DNA of 64,000 nucleotides, taken from contig CANSKO010000005.1 of the NCBI GenBank assembly GCA_947647505.1, positions 1 to 64,000 of the forward strand, read 5' to 3'. This document shows positions 29,666-39,517 of this stretch, in pieces. The first letter of the stretch is position 1; every line of letters begins with the position of its first letter. Below the pieces are notes generated by a model. The model had not been told where the DNA came from. It was given only the letters and a program-made list of their open reading frames with translations, and searched no databases. This DNA is from an uncultured Roseburia sp. (GTDB lineage Bacteria > Bacillota > Clostridia > Lachnospirales > Lachnospiraceae). The position numbers were made by a program, and so were the translations under genes.

Positions 29666-30716
29666 AATTTGATTTCAGCTCTTTCCAGAGCTGATTGTAA
29701 AGATTTGTGCCTTTTTCATCCAGGCTCAGGTACACTTCGCAGTTGGAAAGCGTGGCCGCATCCGGAAAGATCGTAGCGTCATTTTTCGTTTCTTCATCCA
29801 GACTGTTGTATACGGCGGAATTTGGCGTTGCATAGTATACATAGTCGAAATTCATTTTTGCAATGTCTTCCCTGCAGAGGAAATCCAGAAATTTTTCCGC
29901 ATTTTCTTTATTTTTGCAGGTTTTTGGCAGAAACCAGGAATCAATCCAGAGGTTGGAGCCTTCTTTCGGAACGACGTATGCAAGGTTGTCTGCAAGAGAC
30001 TGCGCATATGCGGCTTCTCCGGAATAGACGACGGCGAGAGAAGCGTTGCCAGCCGCCATTTCATCGCCTGTTTCATCGACAAAGTAGGCGTAGATCAAAG
30101 GCTTTTGCTCCATCAGCATAGCGAGCGCTTCGTCCAGCTCCTGTTCGTCGGTTGAATTTAAAGAATAGCCAAGCTGCTTTAACGGGACGAGGAAGCAGTC
30201 GCGCACGCTGTTTTCCATAATGATTTTTCCTTCGTATTCCCGATCCCACAGGATGCTCCAGGATTCCGCTTTTTGGGCGTCCACTTCGTCTGTGTTGTAT
30301 AAAATGCCGACCGTGCCGTAAAAATAGGGCAGCGTATAGTTGTGCTCCGGATCAAAAGAGGCGGAAGCGTCAATGATGTCCGGGTCAATGTTCTGATAGG
30401 ACGGAATATTTTCATGCTGCATGGTAAGGACTTCGCCTTCCTCGATCAGCTTCTGAATCATATAGTCGGACGTGCAGAGCAGGTCGTAGTCAATCGATCC
30501 GGCCTTGTATTTGGTGTACATTTCCTCCGGGCTTTCGTATTCTTCGTATTCGACCTGGATGCCTGTTTCTTCTTCAAACAGCTTCAGCGCGTCAGGATCG
30601 AAATATTTGCCATAATTTAATACGGTAAGCGTCTCCTGACTGTCTGGGGAGCCGCAGCCGGTCAGAATGGATGCGGCAGCGAGCAGGACAGTTGGTGCAA
30701 TCAGTCTTTTTTTCAT
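29664..30716 (-). CDS. potD: Spermidine/putrescine ABC transporter substrate-binding lipoprotein
   Basis: Lipobox ILTGCGS; VLNYGKYFDPDALKLFEEETGIQVEYEEYESPEEMYTKYKAG. Confidence 0.92.
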   Translation of the reverse strand: MKKRLIAPTVLLAAASILTGCGSPDSQETLTVLNYGKYFDPDALKLFEEETGIQVEYEEYESPEEMYTKYKAGSIDYDLLCTSDYMIQKLIEEGEVLTMQHENIPSYQNIDPDIIDASASFDPEHNYTLPYFYGTVGILYNTDEVDAQKAESWSILWDREYEGKIIMENSVRDCFLVPLKQLGYSLNSTDEQELDEALAMLMEQKPLIYAYFVDETGDEMAAGNASLAVVYSGEAAYAQSLADNLAYVVPKEGSNLWIDSWFLPKTCKNKENAEKFLDFLCREDIAKMNFDYVYYATPNSAVYNSLDEETKNDATIFPDAATLSNCEVYLSLDEKGTNLYNQLWKELKSN

Positions 30717-30778
30717 AATGTGTATTCTCCTTTTTCTTTTTTACAGGATGTGTTTTACAGGCTTCGTTTGCCGGAAGG

Positions 30779-31564
30779 TTAAGATGCGTGCGCGCCCTCG
30801 TTTTTTTTCAGAGAACGAAAATTCATCAAAAGCAGCAGCAGCAGCGCAATGGCAAACATGAGTGCGGAGAGCGCGTACATCTCCGGCTTGATGCCTTTTC
30901 TAAGCTCCGTATACAGCATGGTAGAGAGCGTATTGACGCCGGCGCCTTTGGTAAAGTAGGTGATGGAAAAGTCGTCCAGAGACATTGTGACCGCCATCAG
31001 AAAGCCGGAAAATACGCCGGGCGCAATATCGGGCCAGACAATTTTATAAAAGGCGTACAGGGGCGTTGCGCCAAGATCCAGAGCGGCTTCATAGGCGGAG
31101 CGGCTGGTCGCGTTCAGCCGGGGCAGCACGTTTAAAATGACGTAGGGAATGTCAAATGTTAAATGCGCGATCAGCACGGTGGAAAAGCCAAGCTTTGTAA
31201 AACGTACAAATAAAAGCATCATGGAAATGCCGGTTACGATATCTGCATTGAGCAATGGGATATTCGTTGCGCCAATCAGAATTGCTTTTCCCCTGCGCCG
31301 CATGGCGTGGATGCCGATAGCCGCCAGCGTGCCGATAAGCGTGGCAAGCACGGAAGCCGTCAGCGTGATCTCAAGCGTCATGCGAAACGCTTCCATAATC
31401 GTTTCGTTCTGGAACATGGAGCTGTACCATTTCATGGTAAAGCCGCCCCAGGAAACTCTGGATTTGGAATTGTTAAATGAGAGCACGATCAAAACGAGGA
31501 TCGGCAGATACAGAAAAAGAAAAATCAGGGCAAGATACAGTCTGCCCGCATATTTTTTTACCAT
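30779..31564 (-). CDS. potC: Spermidine/putrescine ABC transporter permease PotC
   Basis: EAALDLGATPLYAFYKIVWPDIAPG EAA loop; next to potB and potD. Confidence 0.92.
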   Translation of the reverse strand: MVKKYAGRLYLALIFLFLYLPILVLIVLSFNNSKSRVSWGGFTMKWYSSMFQNETIMEAFRMTLEITLTASVLATLIGTLAAIGIHAMRRRGKAILIGATNIPLLNADIVTGISMMLLFVRFTKLGFSTVLIAHLTFDIPYVILNVLPRLNATSRSAYEAALDLGATPLYAFYKIVWPDIAPGVFSGFLMAVTMSLDDFSITYFTKGAGVNTLSTMLYTELRKGIKPEMYALSALMFAIALLLLLLMNFRSLKKNEGAHAS

Positions 31565-32382
31565 ACCGCAGTTCCCTCCCCTTCTGTATTGCGCGCGTTC
31601 ATAAACGCCATGCTTGCAATTACAAATATCATCAGTACAATGGACAGTCCGCTGCCCATGTGCCAGTTCATATTCTGCATAAATTCCTGTTCGATGACGT
31701 TTCCAATCAGCAGTACCTTGCCGCCGCCTAACAGATTTGAGATGACAAACGAAGTCAGCGCCGGCACAAATACCATAATGATTCCGCTCAGTATGCCGGA
31801 CGTCGTAAGCGGCAGGATGATTTTAAAAAACACATGCATCCGGTTTGCGCCCAGATCTCTGGCTGCGTCGATAACGTCCGTTCCGATGCGGCTCATAGAA
31901 TTGTAGATCGGCAGAATCATAAATGGAAGAAAATCATATACCATGCCGAACACGACGGCGGAGGGCGTATTCAAAAGGGAAAGCTTCGGCAGTCCGACGG
32001 CGCTTAGCATCGTATTGAAAATGCCGTTGTTGGAAAGCAGAAGCTGCCAGGCAAGAATACGCAGCATGAAATTCATCCACATCGGCAGCACAAAAATAAA
32101 GACGATAAAGCTTTGCTTCTTTAAGTGCAGTCCGTTTAAAATCATAGCCAGCGGATAAGCCAGCAGCAGGCAGAGCGCGGTGCTTAAAAACGCAAGCTTT
32201 AACGAAAGAAGCAGCGCTTTGATATGAATCGGCTCCAGTATGGCGGAAATATTGGAAAAGGTAAAGCTGCCGGAAGCGTCCGTCACGCCATAGTATGCGA
32301 TCATGCAGATTGGAAGCAGGATAAATCCGATGATCCAGATCATATAAGGGCCGCAGAGAAGCTGCCGTTTCAGTTTAAACAT
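31558..32382 (-). CDS. potB: Spermidine/putrescine ABC transporter permease PotB
   Basis: [32 protein letters not shown] loop. Confidence 0.92.
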   Translation of the reverse strand: MFKLKRQLLCGPYMIWIIGFILLPICMIAYYGVTDASGSFTFSNISAILEPIHIKALLLSLKLAFLSTALCLLLAYPLAMILNGLHLKKQSFIVFIFVLPMWMNFMLRILAWQLLLSNNGIFNTMLSAVGLPKLSLLNTPSAVVFGMVYDFLPFMILPIYNSMSRIGTDVIDAARDLGANRMHVFFKIILPLTTSGILSGIIMVFVPALTSFVISNLLGGGKVLLIGNVIEQEFMQNMNWHMGSGLSIVLMIFVIASMAFMNARNTEGEGTAVW

Positions 32383-33448
32383 CGATTTCCACCGCCTTTT
32401 CGTCGCTCGATTCCGGCTTATTCATAATCTGAATATTAAACGGAATCACGTGAATGCCTACATGGGTTCCGACGGGATACATTCTGGTCGTATGCACAAG
32501 CCAGTCATAGCCGCCCGCCCGGACTTCGATTTCATAGTGGACGCCTTTGAAGATAATGGAAGTGACGTCGCCTTTCAAAAATCCTTCGCCGGAATCCGAC
32601 AGCTCCACGTCTTCCGGACGGATGACGACGTCTACCGGCTGATGGCTGCCAAATCCCGTATCGACGCAGGGGATTTTTACGCCGAGGATTTCAACGAGCT
32701 TATCCTGCACCATGATGCCGTCTATGATATTGCTCTCGCCAATAAAATCAGCGACAAATGCATTGACGGGCTCGTTGTAAATGTCTTCCGGCGTGCCGAT
32801 CTGCTGGATGTAGCCCTGATTCATGACGACAATCGTGTCAGACATCGTAAGCGCCTCTTCCTGGTCGTGCGTCACATAGACGAATGTAATCCCAAGCTCT
32901 TCCTTCAGCCGGATCAGCTCGTACTGCATATCCTGCCGCAGCTTTAAATCAAGCGCGCCAAGCGGTTCGTCCAAAAGCAGGACCTTCGGTTCGTTTACAA
33001 TGGCTCTTGCAATGGCGATCCGCTGCTGCTGTCCGCCGCTTAAAGAGTCGACGCTTCGGTTTTCATAGCCTTCCAGATTGACAAGCTTTAAGGCGTACTT
33101 GATTTTATCTGCAATGTAGGCTTTGCTTTTTTTGCTGATTTTTAAGCCAAACGCAATGTTTTCCGCAATTGACATATGCGGAAACAGCGCGTACTTCTGG
33201 AATACCGTGTTTAATTTGCGTTCGTTTGGCGGAAGCGCCGTAATATCGGCCCCGTTGAAAAAAATCTGCCCTTCATCCGGCGTATCAAAGCCTCCAAGAA
33301 GACGGAGCGTCGTCGTCTTTCCGCAGCCGGAAGGACCAAGCAGCGTCAAAAACTCATTTTCCCGGATGTTTAAATCCAGATCATCTAATATGAGGTTGTC
33401 GTCAAACGATTTTGAAATGTGAGAGAGGTGGATGAATGCTTTTTCCAT
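32375..33448 (-). CDS. potA: Spermidine/putrescine ABC transporter ATP-binding protein PotA
   Basis: [34 protein letters not shown]-terminal TOBE domain. Confidence 0.94.
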   Translation of the reverse strand: MEKAFIHLSHISKSFDDNLILDDLDLNIRENEFLTLLGPSGCGKTTTLRLLGGFDTPDEGQIFFNGADITALPPNERKLNTVFQKYALFPHMSIAENIAFGLKISKKSKAYIADKIKYALKLVNLEGYENRSVDSLSGGQQQRIAIARAIVNEPKVLLLDEPLGALDLKLRQDMQYELIRLKEELGITFVYVTHDQEEALTMSDTIVVMNQGYIQQIGTPEDIYNEPVNAFVADFIGESNIIDGIMVQDKLVEILGVKIPCVDTGFGSHQPVDVVIRPEDVELSDSGEGFLKGDVTSIIFKGVHYEIEVRAGGYDWLVHTTRMYPVGTHVGIHVIPFNIQIMNKPESSDEKAVEIDV

Positions 33449-33472
33449 AGTAAAACTCCTCCTTTTGGGCGG

Positions 33473-34012
33473 TTAAAAGCTGGGGGGCGTAGTAATCCAG
33501 AGGACGACGGCGTCGTAGCGCCCGGGATTCTCCAGACGGTGCTTCTTAGTGGAAGAAAACGCGAAGGATTCTCCGGAATGCAGCGTATATTTTTGCGTGC
33601 CAAACGTAAGCTTTACCGTGCCTTTGAGCACGTAGCCGAACTCTTCTCCTTCGTGCGGCGGCAGTTCTTCGGAGACGCCGCCGGGCTTTAAGGTGAGCCG
33701 TATGGGTTCCATGGAATTTTTCTGTGCGTTGGGAATGACCCATTCGACGATGGAGCGTCGTTCGTCGTCTGTTTTTTCAAAGTAATCTTCGTTTCGAAAC
33801 ACAATCTGCTCCGGGCCGGATTCGGCAAAAAATTCCGCCGGCGTCGTGCCAAGACACTGAATGATGTCAAGAAGCGTGTTGATCGAAGGCGTATTCTGAT
33901 TGCGTTCCAGCTGAGAAATGAAGCCTTTTGTCAGCTCTGCGCGGTCGGCAAGCTCCTGCTGGGTCAGGCCGTAAAATACGCGAAGCTCTTTCATTCTTTT
34001 TCCAATATCCAT
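33473..34012 (-). CDS. XRE-HTH plus cupin regulator, likely polyamine-operon regulator (PuuR-like)
   Basis: MDIGKRMKELRVFYGLTQQELADRAELTKGFISQLERNQNTPSI HTH; C-terminal cupin HEGEEFGYVLKG. Confidence 0.88.
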   Translation of the reverse strand: MDIGKRMKELRVFYGLTQQELADRAELTKGFISQLERNQNTPSINTLLDIIQCLGTTPAEFFAESGPEQIVFRNEDYFEKTDDERRSIVEWVIPNAQKNSMEPIRLTLKPGGVSEELPPHEGEEFGYVLKGTVKLTFGTQKYTLHSGESFAFSSTKKHRLENPGRYDAVVLWITTPPSF

Positions 34013-34048
34013 GACGGACTCCTTTGTGCTGTTAATAGTAGATTAAAA

Positions 34049-34065
34049 GTTTACTGATTATAAAC
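34049..34065 (-). promoter_or_regulatory. GTTTA-N7-TAAAC inverted repeat in the leader of the HTH-cupin gene
   Basis: GTTTACTGATTATAAAC just downstream of a minus-strand TTGACA-16-TAAAAT promoter (34077-34104). Confidence 0.4.
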
Positions 34066-34142
34066 AAACAAGAAATATTTTATCGAAAAAATGAGAAATG
34101 TCAAGAGGGTTTTGAAAGATTTTGTTTATATTTTTTATTTTG

Positions 34143-34171
34143 TTGCGATCGTTTTCGGCAGGCGTTATAAT
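34143..34171 (+). promoter_or_regulatory. Promoter for the GH43-like secreted protein
   Basis: TTGCGA - 17 - TATAAT; ATAACGTTAT palindrome at 34170-34179 overlaps the -10/+1 region. Confidence 0.55.
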
Positions 34172-34208
34172 AACGTTATCTATATAAAAAAGATTGGAGG
34201 AATGGTTC

Positions 34209-37200
34209 ATGAAAAAGAAGCGAAAAGGCGCAGGGATGAGGATAATGGCTTTTCTGATGAGCGCGGCCATAATGTGTCAGACGCTGCCGCTGCATGCCGC
34301 TTCCGGCGGCATGGATGAGCGCGATGCATCCGGAGAAGCGGTAAAGATTCTGCCCTGCGACGCCCTTTATACCGTAGAGGGAATCGATCCTCTCTGGCCG
34401 AAAACCGTGCAGGTGGAAGTCGGAGGAAAAACGGAAGAACGGCGCGTGAAATGGAATTTCAGAGAAGGTTTTTTCACGGAGGACAGGAACACAAAGGCGT
34501 ATCAGATCGAAGGCGATGTGGAAGGGACATCTGAAAAGGCGCTGCTGGACGTTTTTCTGGTCAGGGAGAACATGGTATACATGATTGACTGCGGCGCGCC
34601 GGATTCGCCGGAATTTAAGCATTATACGAATCTGCAAAATACGGTGGCGGATCAGCCGTTCCATCATGAGAGCGGCACGTGGGGATATACGGGAACGTAT
34701 CGCGCGCACGCTTATACGGGAGAGGACGCTGCGTATGATATGTATGAGACCGGATGGGAAGTAAGTCCGGATGCCGTTGAAGAAGGTACGGGCGGCGCGG
34801 GAGACCGCCTGGAATATGTCGTTACCCTGGGAGAGGGAGAGTATACAGCGACGTTTGGATTTTGTTCCTGGGATAAGAAGGAGAAGACAATAGAGCTGGA
34901 CTGTCCGCAGTTACAGCAGCCAGGCGCCGGAGCGGCCGGGCCGCGTGAAAGCGTAAAGCTGTCGGCGGACAATAATTACCGCGGCACGATAGAGCTTGCA
35001 GTTTCCTGTGAGGAGAAGGAAGAACTGCATTTCTCTTTTCTGACGCCGTCATCGATGACGCCGGACCCGGCAGTGTCTTTTATTCAGATTCAGAAGAAGC
35101 TGGATTTGTCGGAATTGAAGAACAGCATGGGGGATACGCTGCGCAGATATCTGATGATGGACAGCTCTGCTTTGGATGAGGAGAGGCTGGGAGAATTAAA
35201 AATGGCGTTAGAGGCCGGGCACAGACTGTTCTTTTCACCTTTTACGACGCAGGAGGAGGCAGATAAGGCTGTAGAGGAGATCCGGAAAGCGGAAGAAAAT
35301 CTGGAACAGAGAAACATTACGGCGGAAGATCTGAAAAAGAACGATTATGTGCTTTATACGGTCAACTGCGGAACGGATAATCATTTTTGGATACCGGAAG
35401 GCGAACGGCCTGGACTGCTTCAGTCTGCGTTTGATCAGAAGCTGGAAAAAGACAGGGCGACAGGATATCAGTGGGGCTGCGATGAGACGGGAGAAAATGG
35501 CCAGACGATGGGATACAGGAGGAATGTGACGCCGGAAGAAATGGAAGACGTCAGAAATTCCTGTATTACCTTACAGCAATCCATTGACCCGAATGCAAAA
35601 AATACGCTGGGATATGCGTTTGAATTGCCAAAACAGACGGTAAGCGGCATATTGCCCGACGCGTATGAAGTGACGGTCGGATTCCAGTTGATGGAAGAGG
35701 GGAGTATGGCGAATCCATGGGGAGCTCCATACAAGGACAGACCGGTTCAGATTCTTCTGGAAGGGAAGCCTGTCGTATCGGGCGTAACGATCACCTCTGA
35801 GAAGTGGGAATGCAGAAGCTTTACGACGCAGGTGAAAGACGGTATTTTAAATGTACAGATTAAAAATCCCGACAGAAAAAATGCAGAAGAAGATCCTGTT
35901 ATAAATTATATCAGGGTCCGCGCGCTGAAAAGCAAACGGGATGTGATACCGGGACTTTCGGGCGAGCTTTTATACGATACGAAGGGGATGGATATCCGTG
36001 CATATGGAGGAGAGATTCATTCGTATACGGAGGATGGCAAAACCAGATGGTACTGGATTGGAGAAGACGGGATGGCGCCGGACGAAAGCAGCTATACGAT
36101 GCGGCACAATGGCATTCATATGTACAGTTCAGAAGATCTGTATGAATGGGAAGACGAAGGCGTCGTGTTAAGAACGATGGAGACGAAAGAGGATTTTCAG
36201 GATCCGTATTTTCAGAATCTCTATGGCGGTCTTTCCGCAGAGGAACAGGGCGAAATGTTTTCTTATCTGAAGAAAGAAGGAGCGCTTTTGAACCGTCCGA
36301 AGATGATATACGACGGACGGCAGTATGTGATCTGGTTTACCGGTGTAACGATGGAAAATCAAAGCGCGGCGGGCGTTGCCGTGGCAGACAGCATAAAAGG
36401 TCCGTATCGTTTAGTAAAAACCTATGATCTGGGGGGAAAAGACGGTATTCTTCTGGATCTCGATCTGCTGGAAGATGCGGATGGCAAAGCTTACCTGATT
36501 TACAGTCTGGGATATCATGAAGCGCAAAGAGAGATTGAGATGTTCCGCTCTGAGTTAAAAGCGGGGGATTATACGTTATTTGCCGGCGACGGACAGAAAA
36601 TGGCTTTCATGAATGAGGAAGAAGGCGGCGCGCCGGAAGGTGGAGGAGACACAGAAGAGGAAATCCGTATGGGTGATGTAGGGACGGTATTCCGATATGG
36701 AGACGCTTACTATATGTTCAATGCCGGCAAAAAGAAATACGCTGTGACAAACAGTCTGGATGAAGCATGGAAAGAAAAGGAGCTGATGCTCTGGGATGGG
36801 GAGAAGATGAGTGTAATCGACGGCCAGATTCAGAGCAGTGGCATTATCCCGGTTCATATAGATGATGAAGTCAGATATATACATATGGGCGACAACGGAA
36901 GCTGGAGCGAGGCTGGGCTTGGCAGACATATATGGCTTCCGATTGAGTTTCTGGAAGATAAGGAGAATCCGGTTGCGTTAAGAGCGCTTTCGGATTGGAG
37001 GTACAATGGAGAGCTGCCAGAGCTGCCGGATGCCGGCATGCTGCAGAAGGAGATAGAAGAAGGAGAAAAGTTAATCCGGCAGGAGTATACGGCGAAGTCA
37101 TGGCAAGAATACCAGCAGGCGCTTGATGCGGCAAACCGTCTGATGGATATGCTGGATACGGCGGTGCAGAAAGAGGTGGACGATGCGGCAGATGCGCTGC

Positions 37201-38282
37201 AAATGGCCCGTAATGCGCTGGTTCTTCTGAAAGATGTATTCGATGACGCGCTGAATGCATATCAGACGCAATCCGGGAAGGATAGCTATGAAGAAACATC
37301 CTGGAGTGTTTATGAACGTGCCTTGCAAAAAGCGCAGGAGTTAAGAACGCAGGGCGGCTATACGGAAGATGAGATGAATGCGGTGATTTTGAGCCTGCGG
37401 GAAGCATTCGGTCAATTGAAACCGGCGCAACCGGTGAATCCGAGTCCGGAGGAACCCGATCCAGAGAAGCCCGATCCAGAGAAACCGGATCCAGAGGAGC
37501 CAGGTCCTGAAAAACCAGATCCAGAGGAGCCAGGTCCTGAAAAACCCGGTCCGGAGGAGCCAGGTCCTGAAAAACCGGAACCGGAAAAACCAGGTCCGGA
37601 GGAACCCGATCCTGTAAATCCGAGTCCGGAGGAACCGGAACCGGAAAAACCAGATTCCGAGAAGCCGGAACCGGAAAAACCGAATCCAACAGATCCAGGC
37701 AGCGGAAACGGACAGGGCAGCGGGGGAAATCCTGCGGACGAAGGAACAGTTCCGGCGGTTGTGAAAGTCAGCAGGATATTCATAAACGGAACAATAAAAA
37801 CGCTTGCAAGAGGTAAAAAAACAGATTTGCAGCTGACAGTGCTGGAACCGAATGCGACAAATAAGGGCGTGATCTGGAGCTCTTCGAATCCGAGCATTGC
37901 CGAAGTGAATTCTGGCGGCATGGTAACAGGAAAAGGAGCCGGCAAAGCTGTCATAACGGCGACGGCGGTCGATGGCTCCGGCGTATCCGGCTCGTATGCC
38001 ATTCAGGTTGTAAAGCATTCCGTAAAAAAGATTATTATAAAGAGCAGTAAAAAGAAAATTGCGGCAGGAAAGAAAGTGAAAATAAAGGCGACGATAAAGA
38101 CCTCCGGAAAAACGGCAAATCGGACGCTGGAGTGGAAGACGTCCAATGAAAATTATGCAACGGTAAATTCCAAAGGCATCGTAACGGCAAAGAAAGCCGG
38201 AAAAGGAAAGACCGTAACAATTATGGCAAGGGCCACAGATGGCAGTGGAAAGAAGGATACGATAAAAATACGGATAAAATAA
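34209..38282 (+). CDS. Large secreted multidomain protein: GH43-like beta-propeller, FIVAR-like repeats, Pro/Glu/Lys linker, two Big2 (BIG_2) domains
   Basis: Signal peptide; MDIRAYGGEIHSYTEDGKTRWYWIGED...NRPKMIYDGRQYVIWFTG; helical LIRQEYTAKSWQEYQQALDAANRL; (PE[EK]P[DG])n; TVLEPNATNKGVIWSSSNPSIAEVNSGGMVTGKGAGKAVITATA. Confidence 0.8.
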   Translation: MKKKRKGAGMRIMAFLMSAAIMCQTLPLHAASGGMDERDASGEAVKILPCDALYTVEGIDPLWPKTVQVEVGGKTEERRVKWNFREGFFTEDRNTKAYQIEGDVEGTSEKALLDVFLVRENMVYMIDCGAPDSPEFKHYTNLQNTVADQPFHHESGTWGYTGTYRAHAYTGEDAAYDMYETGWEVSPDAVEEGTGGAGDRLEYVVTLGEGEYTATFGFCSWDKKEKTIELDCPQLQQPGAGAAGPRESVKLSADNNYRGTIELAVSCEEKEELHFSFLTPSSMTPDPAVSFIQIQKKLDLSELKNSMGDTLRRYLMMDSSALDEERLGELKMALEAGHRLFFSPFTTQEEADKAVEEIRKAEENLEQRNITAEDLKKNDYVLYTVNCGTDNHFWIPEGERPGLLQSAFDQKLEKDRATGYQWGCDETGENGQTMGYRRNVTPEEMEDVRNSCITLQQSIDPNAKNTLGYAFELPKQTVSGILPDAYEVTVGFQLMEEGSMANPWGAPYKDRPVQILLEGKPVVSGVTITSEKWECRSFTTQVKDGILNVQIKNPDRKNAEEDPVINYIRVRALKSKRDVIPGLSGELLYDTKGMDIRAYGGEIHSYTEDGKTRWYWIGEDGMAPDESSYTMRHNGIHMYSSEDLYEWEDEGVVLRTMETKEDFQDPYFQNLYGGLSAEEQGEMFSYLKKEGALLNRPKMIYDGRQYVIWFTGVTMENQSAAGVAVADSIKGPYRLVKTYDLGGKDGILLDLDLLEDADGKAYLIYSLGYHEAQREIEMFRSELKAGDYTLFAGDGQKMAFMNEEEGGAPEGGGDTEEEIRMGDVGTVFRYGDAYYMFNAGKKKYAVTNSLDEAWKEKELMLWDGEKMSVIDGQIQSSGIIPVHIDDEVRYIHMGDNGSWSEAGLGRHIWLPIEFLEDKENPVALRALSDWRYNGELPELPDAGMLQKEIEEGEKLIRQEYTAKSWQEYQQALDAANRLMDMLDTAVQKEVDDAADALQMARNALVLLKDVFDDALNAYQTQSGKDSYEETSWSVYERALQKAQELRTQGGYTEDEMNAVILSLREAFGQLKPAQPVNPSPEEPDPEKPDPEKPDPEEPGPEKPDPEEPGPEKPGPEEPGPEKPEPEKPGPEEPDPVNPSPEEPEPEKPDSEKPEPEKPNPTDPGSGNGQGSGGNPADEGTVPAVVKVSRIFINGTIKTLARGKKTDLQLTVLEPNATNKGVIWSSSNPSIAEVNSGGMVTGKGAGKAVITATAVDGSGVSGSYAIQVVKHSVKKIIIKSSKKKIAAGKKVKIKATIKTSGKTANRTLEWKTSNENYATVNSKGIVTAKKAGKGKTVTIMARATDGSGKKDTIKIRIK
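37429..37698 (+). repeat. Degenerate 15-bp tandem repeat encoding P-E-(E/K)-P-x linker (~18 units)
   Basis: Repeated CCAGATCCAGAGGAGCCAGGTCCTGAAAAA-type blocks; PVNPSPEEP... occurs twice. Confidence 0.85.
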
Positions 38283-38285
38283 AAA

Positions 38286-38325
38286 GGAATGCCCGGGCGT
38301 CATTGGAACAGCGCCCGGGCATTCC
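38286..38325. terminator. Bidirectional terminator between convergent genes
   Basis: GGAATGCCCGGGCG / CGCCCGGGCATTCC 14-bp perfect stem; T-tract on the minus strand. Confidence 0.85.
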
Positions 38326-38373
38326 TATTTGTCAAATTGGACGTTAGACAGGACTACATGCGTTAGAAGATGG

Positions 38374-39378
38374 TCAGGGGTTGAATGTCGTAATTTCTCC
38401 ACCGTTTACCGGCATGCGGTAAAACGTGCCTTCCTGTCCGACCCTGCTGAAATAGACGTAATCCGATGTAACGTTGATGTTTGTGCAGTTGCCTTCCGTG
38501 ATCACCTGATAATTGCTGCCGTCCGTTCCGACGCGGCAGAGCGCGGCGTCGCCGTTTAGGTTGTTCCGCTGAAAAAAGATCGTGTCGCCGTATACGTTAT
38601 ACGATTCGATGCGGTCGCTTACAACGGTAACAGGCTCTGTCTGGGAGCGCGAGAGGCGGACCAGGCTGTAGTTTGCTTCGCAGTCCAGAAAATAGATGTT
38701 GTCATTGTCTGCCGACGGCATCCAGTAATTGCCCTGGCAGATGGTCTGCGAAACGCCCGTATCCGTGTCCATCTGATAGATATTGTGATCGTTTTTCATG
38801 CCGTTGTAGTAAAAATACTGGCCGTTGGCGGAACAGGTAAAGTAAGGATTTTCATCCACCTGCTCCAGTTCGGAACCGTCTATCTTTACCCGGTAGAGGG
38901 TAGAGGCAGTTTCCGTATCATAGTGTACGTAATAGATATAATTGCCGAGCAAAGACGCATAGATGGAAGGCGAGGGGTCCAGAATAAGGACTTTGCCCGT
39001 CTTAAGGTCATAGCGGCAGAGACTGTTTGTATTAAAGTGCAGAAAAGCGAATTTCCAGTCTTTGCTGACATTGTTGCGGACGTAGTAGACATAGTTGTCA
39101 TCGGCGTTGATAAACGAGGCGACGTCTCCATAGAGTTTTTTTACATCGCTTCCATCTGTGTTCATGGAGTAGAGATAGAATCTGTCGTTTGGGTTGCTGA
39201 AGTAAATTTTGCCGTTGTGCTCGCAGAACAGGCCGTTATTATAGAGGTTGCCGGACGTATTGCCGTTGACGTAGTAGTCGTTCCACTTTGTTTTGTTTGA
39301 AACATAGTAAAAGAGTCCGTATCCGGCGGCTGCAAGAATGAGCGCGACCGGGATTATGATCCGCAGGGCTTTTTTCAT
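38374..39378 (-). CDS. Membrane-anchored beta-propeller protein (DUF5050-like)
   Basis: N-terminal TM; repeated ...IYFSNPNDRFYLYSMNTDGSDVKKL.../...YYVHYDTETASTLYRVKIDGSELEQV. Confidence 0.75.
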   Translation of the reverse strand: MKKALRIIIPVALILAAAGYGLFYYVSNKTKWNDYYVNGNTSGNLYNNGLFCEHNGKIYFSNPNDRFYLYSMNTDGSDVKKLYGDVASFINADDNYVYYVRNNVSKDWKFAFLHFNTNSLCRYDLKTGKVLILDPSPSIYASLLGNYIYYVHYDTETASTLYRVKIDGSELEQVDENPYFTCSANGQYFYYNGMKNDHNIYQMDTDTGVSQTICQGNYWMPSADNDNIYFLDCEANYSLVRLSRSQTEPVTVVSDRIESYNVYGDTIFFQRNNLNGDAALCRVGTDGSNYQVITEGNCTNINVTSDYVYFSRVGQEGTFYRMPVNGGEITTFNP

Positions 39379-39443
39379 ACATCATCACTCCTTGTTTTTC
39401 CATTCGTTTTTTTTATTATAACTTTTCAAACGGGAAGTTGCAA

Positions 39444-39479
39444 GGCAATCTTGCCATCTGATACGGATTGTTATATGAT
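39444..39479 (+). promoter_or_regulatory. pheA promoter with GGCAA-TC-TTGCC palindrome over the -35
   Basis: TTGCCA (39451-39456) - 17 - TATGAT (39474-39479); palindrome 39444-39455. Confidence 0.45.
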
Positions 39480-39517
39480 AAGAAATAAGAAAAAAGAGGT
39501 TTTTTACGGAGGAAAGT

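Noticed and set aside
37429-37698. Possible CRISPR-like direct repeats
   Set aside because: Repeats are contiguous, in frame and encode a Pro-rich linker; no spacers.
37341-38303. 320-aa minus-strand ORF with repeating FRF/LLW/RTW pattern, and nested Gly/Ser-rich ORFs
   Set aside because: The repeats are the reverse complement of the PE(E/K)P linker repeat; not an independent gene.
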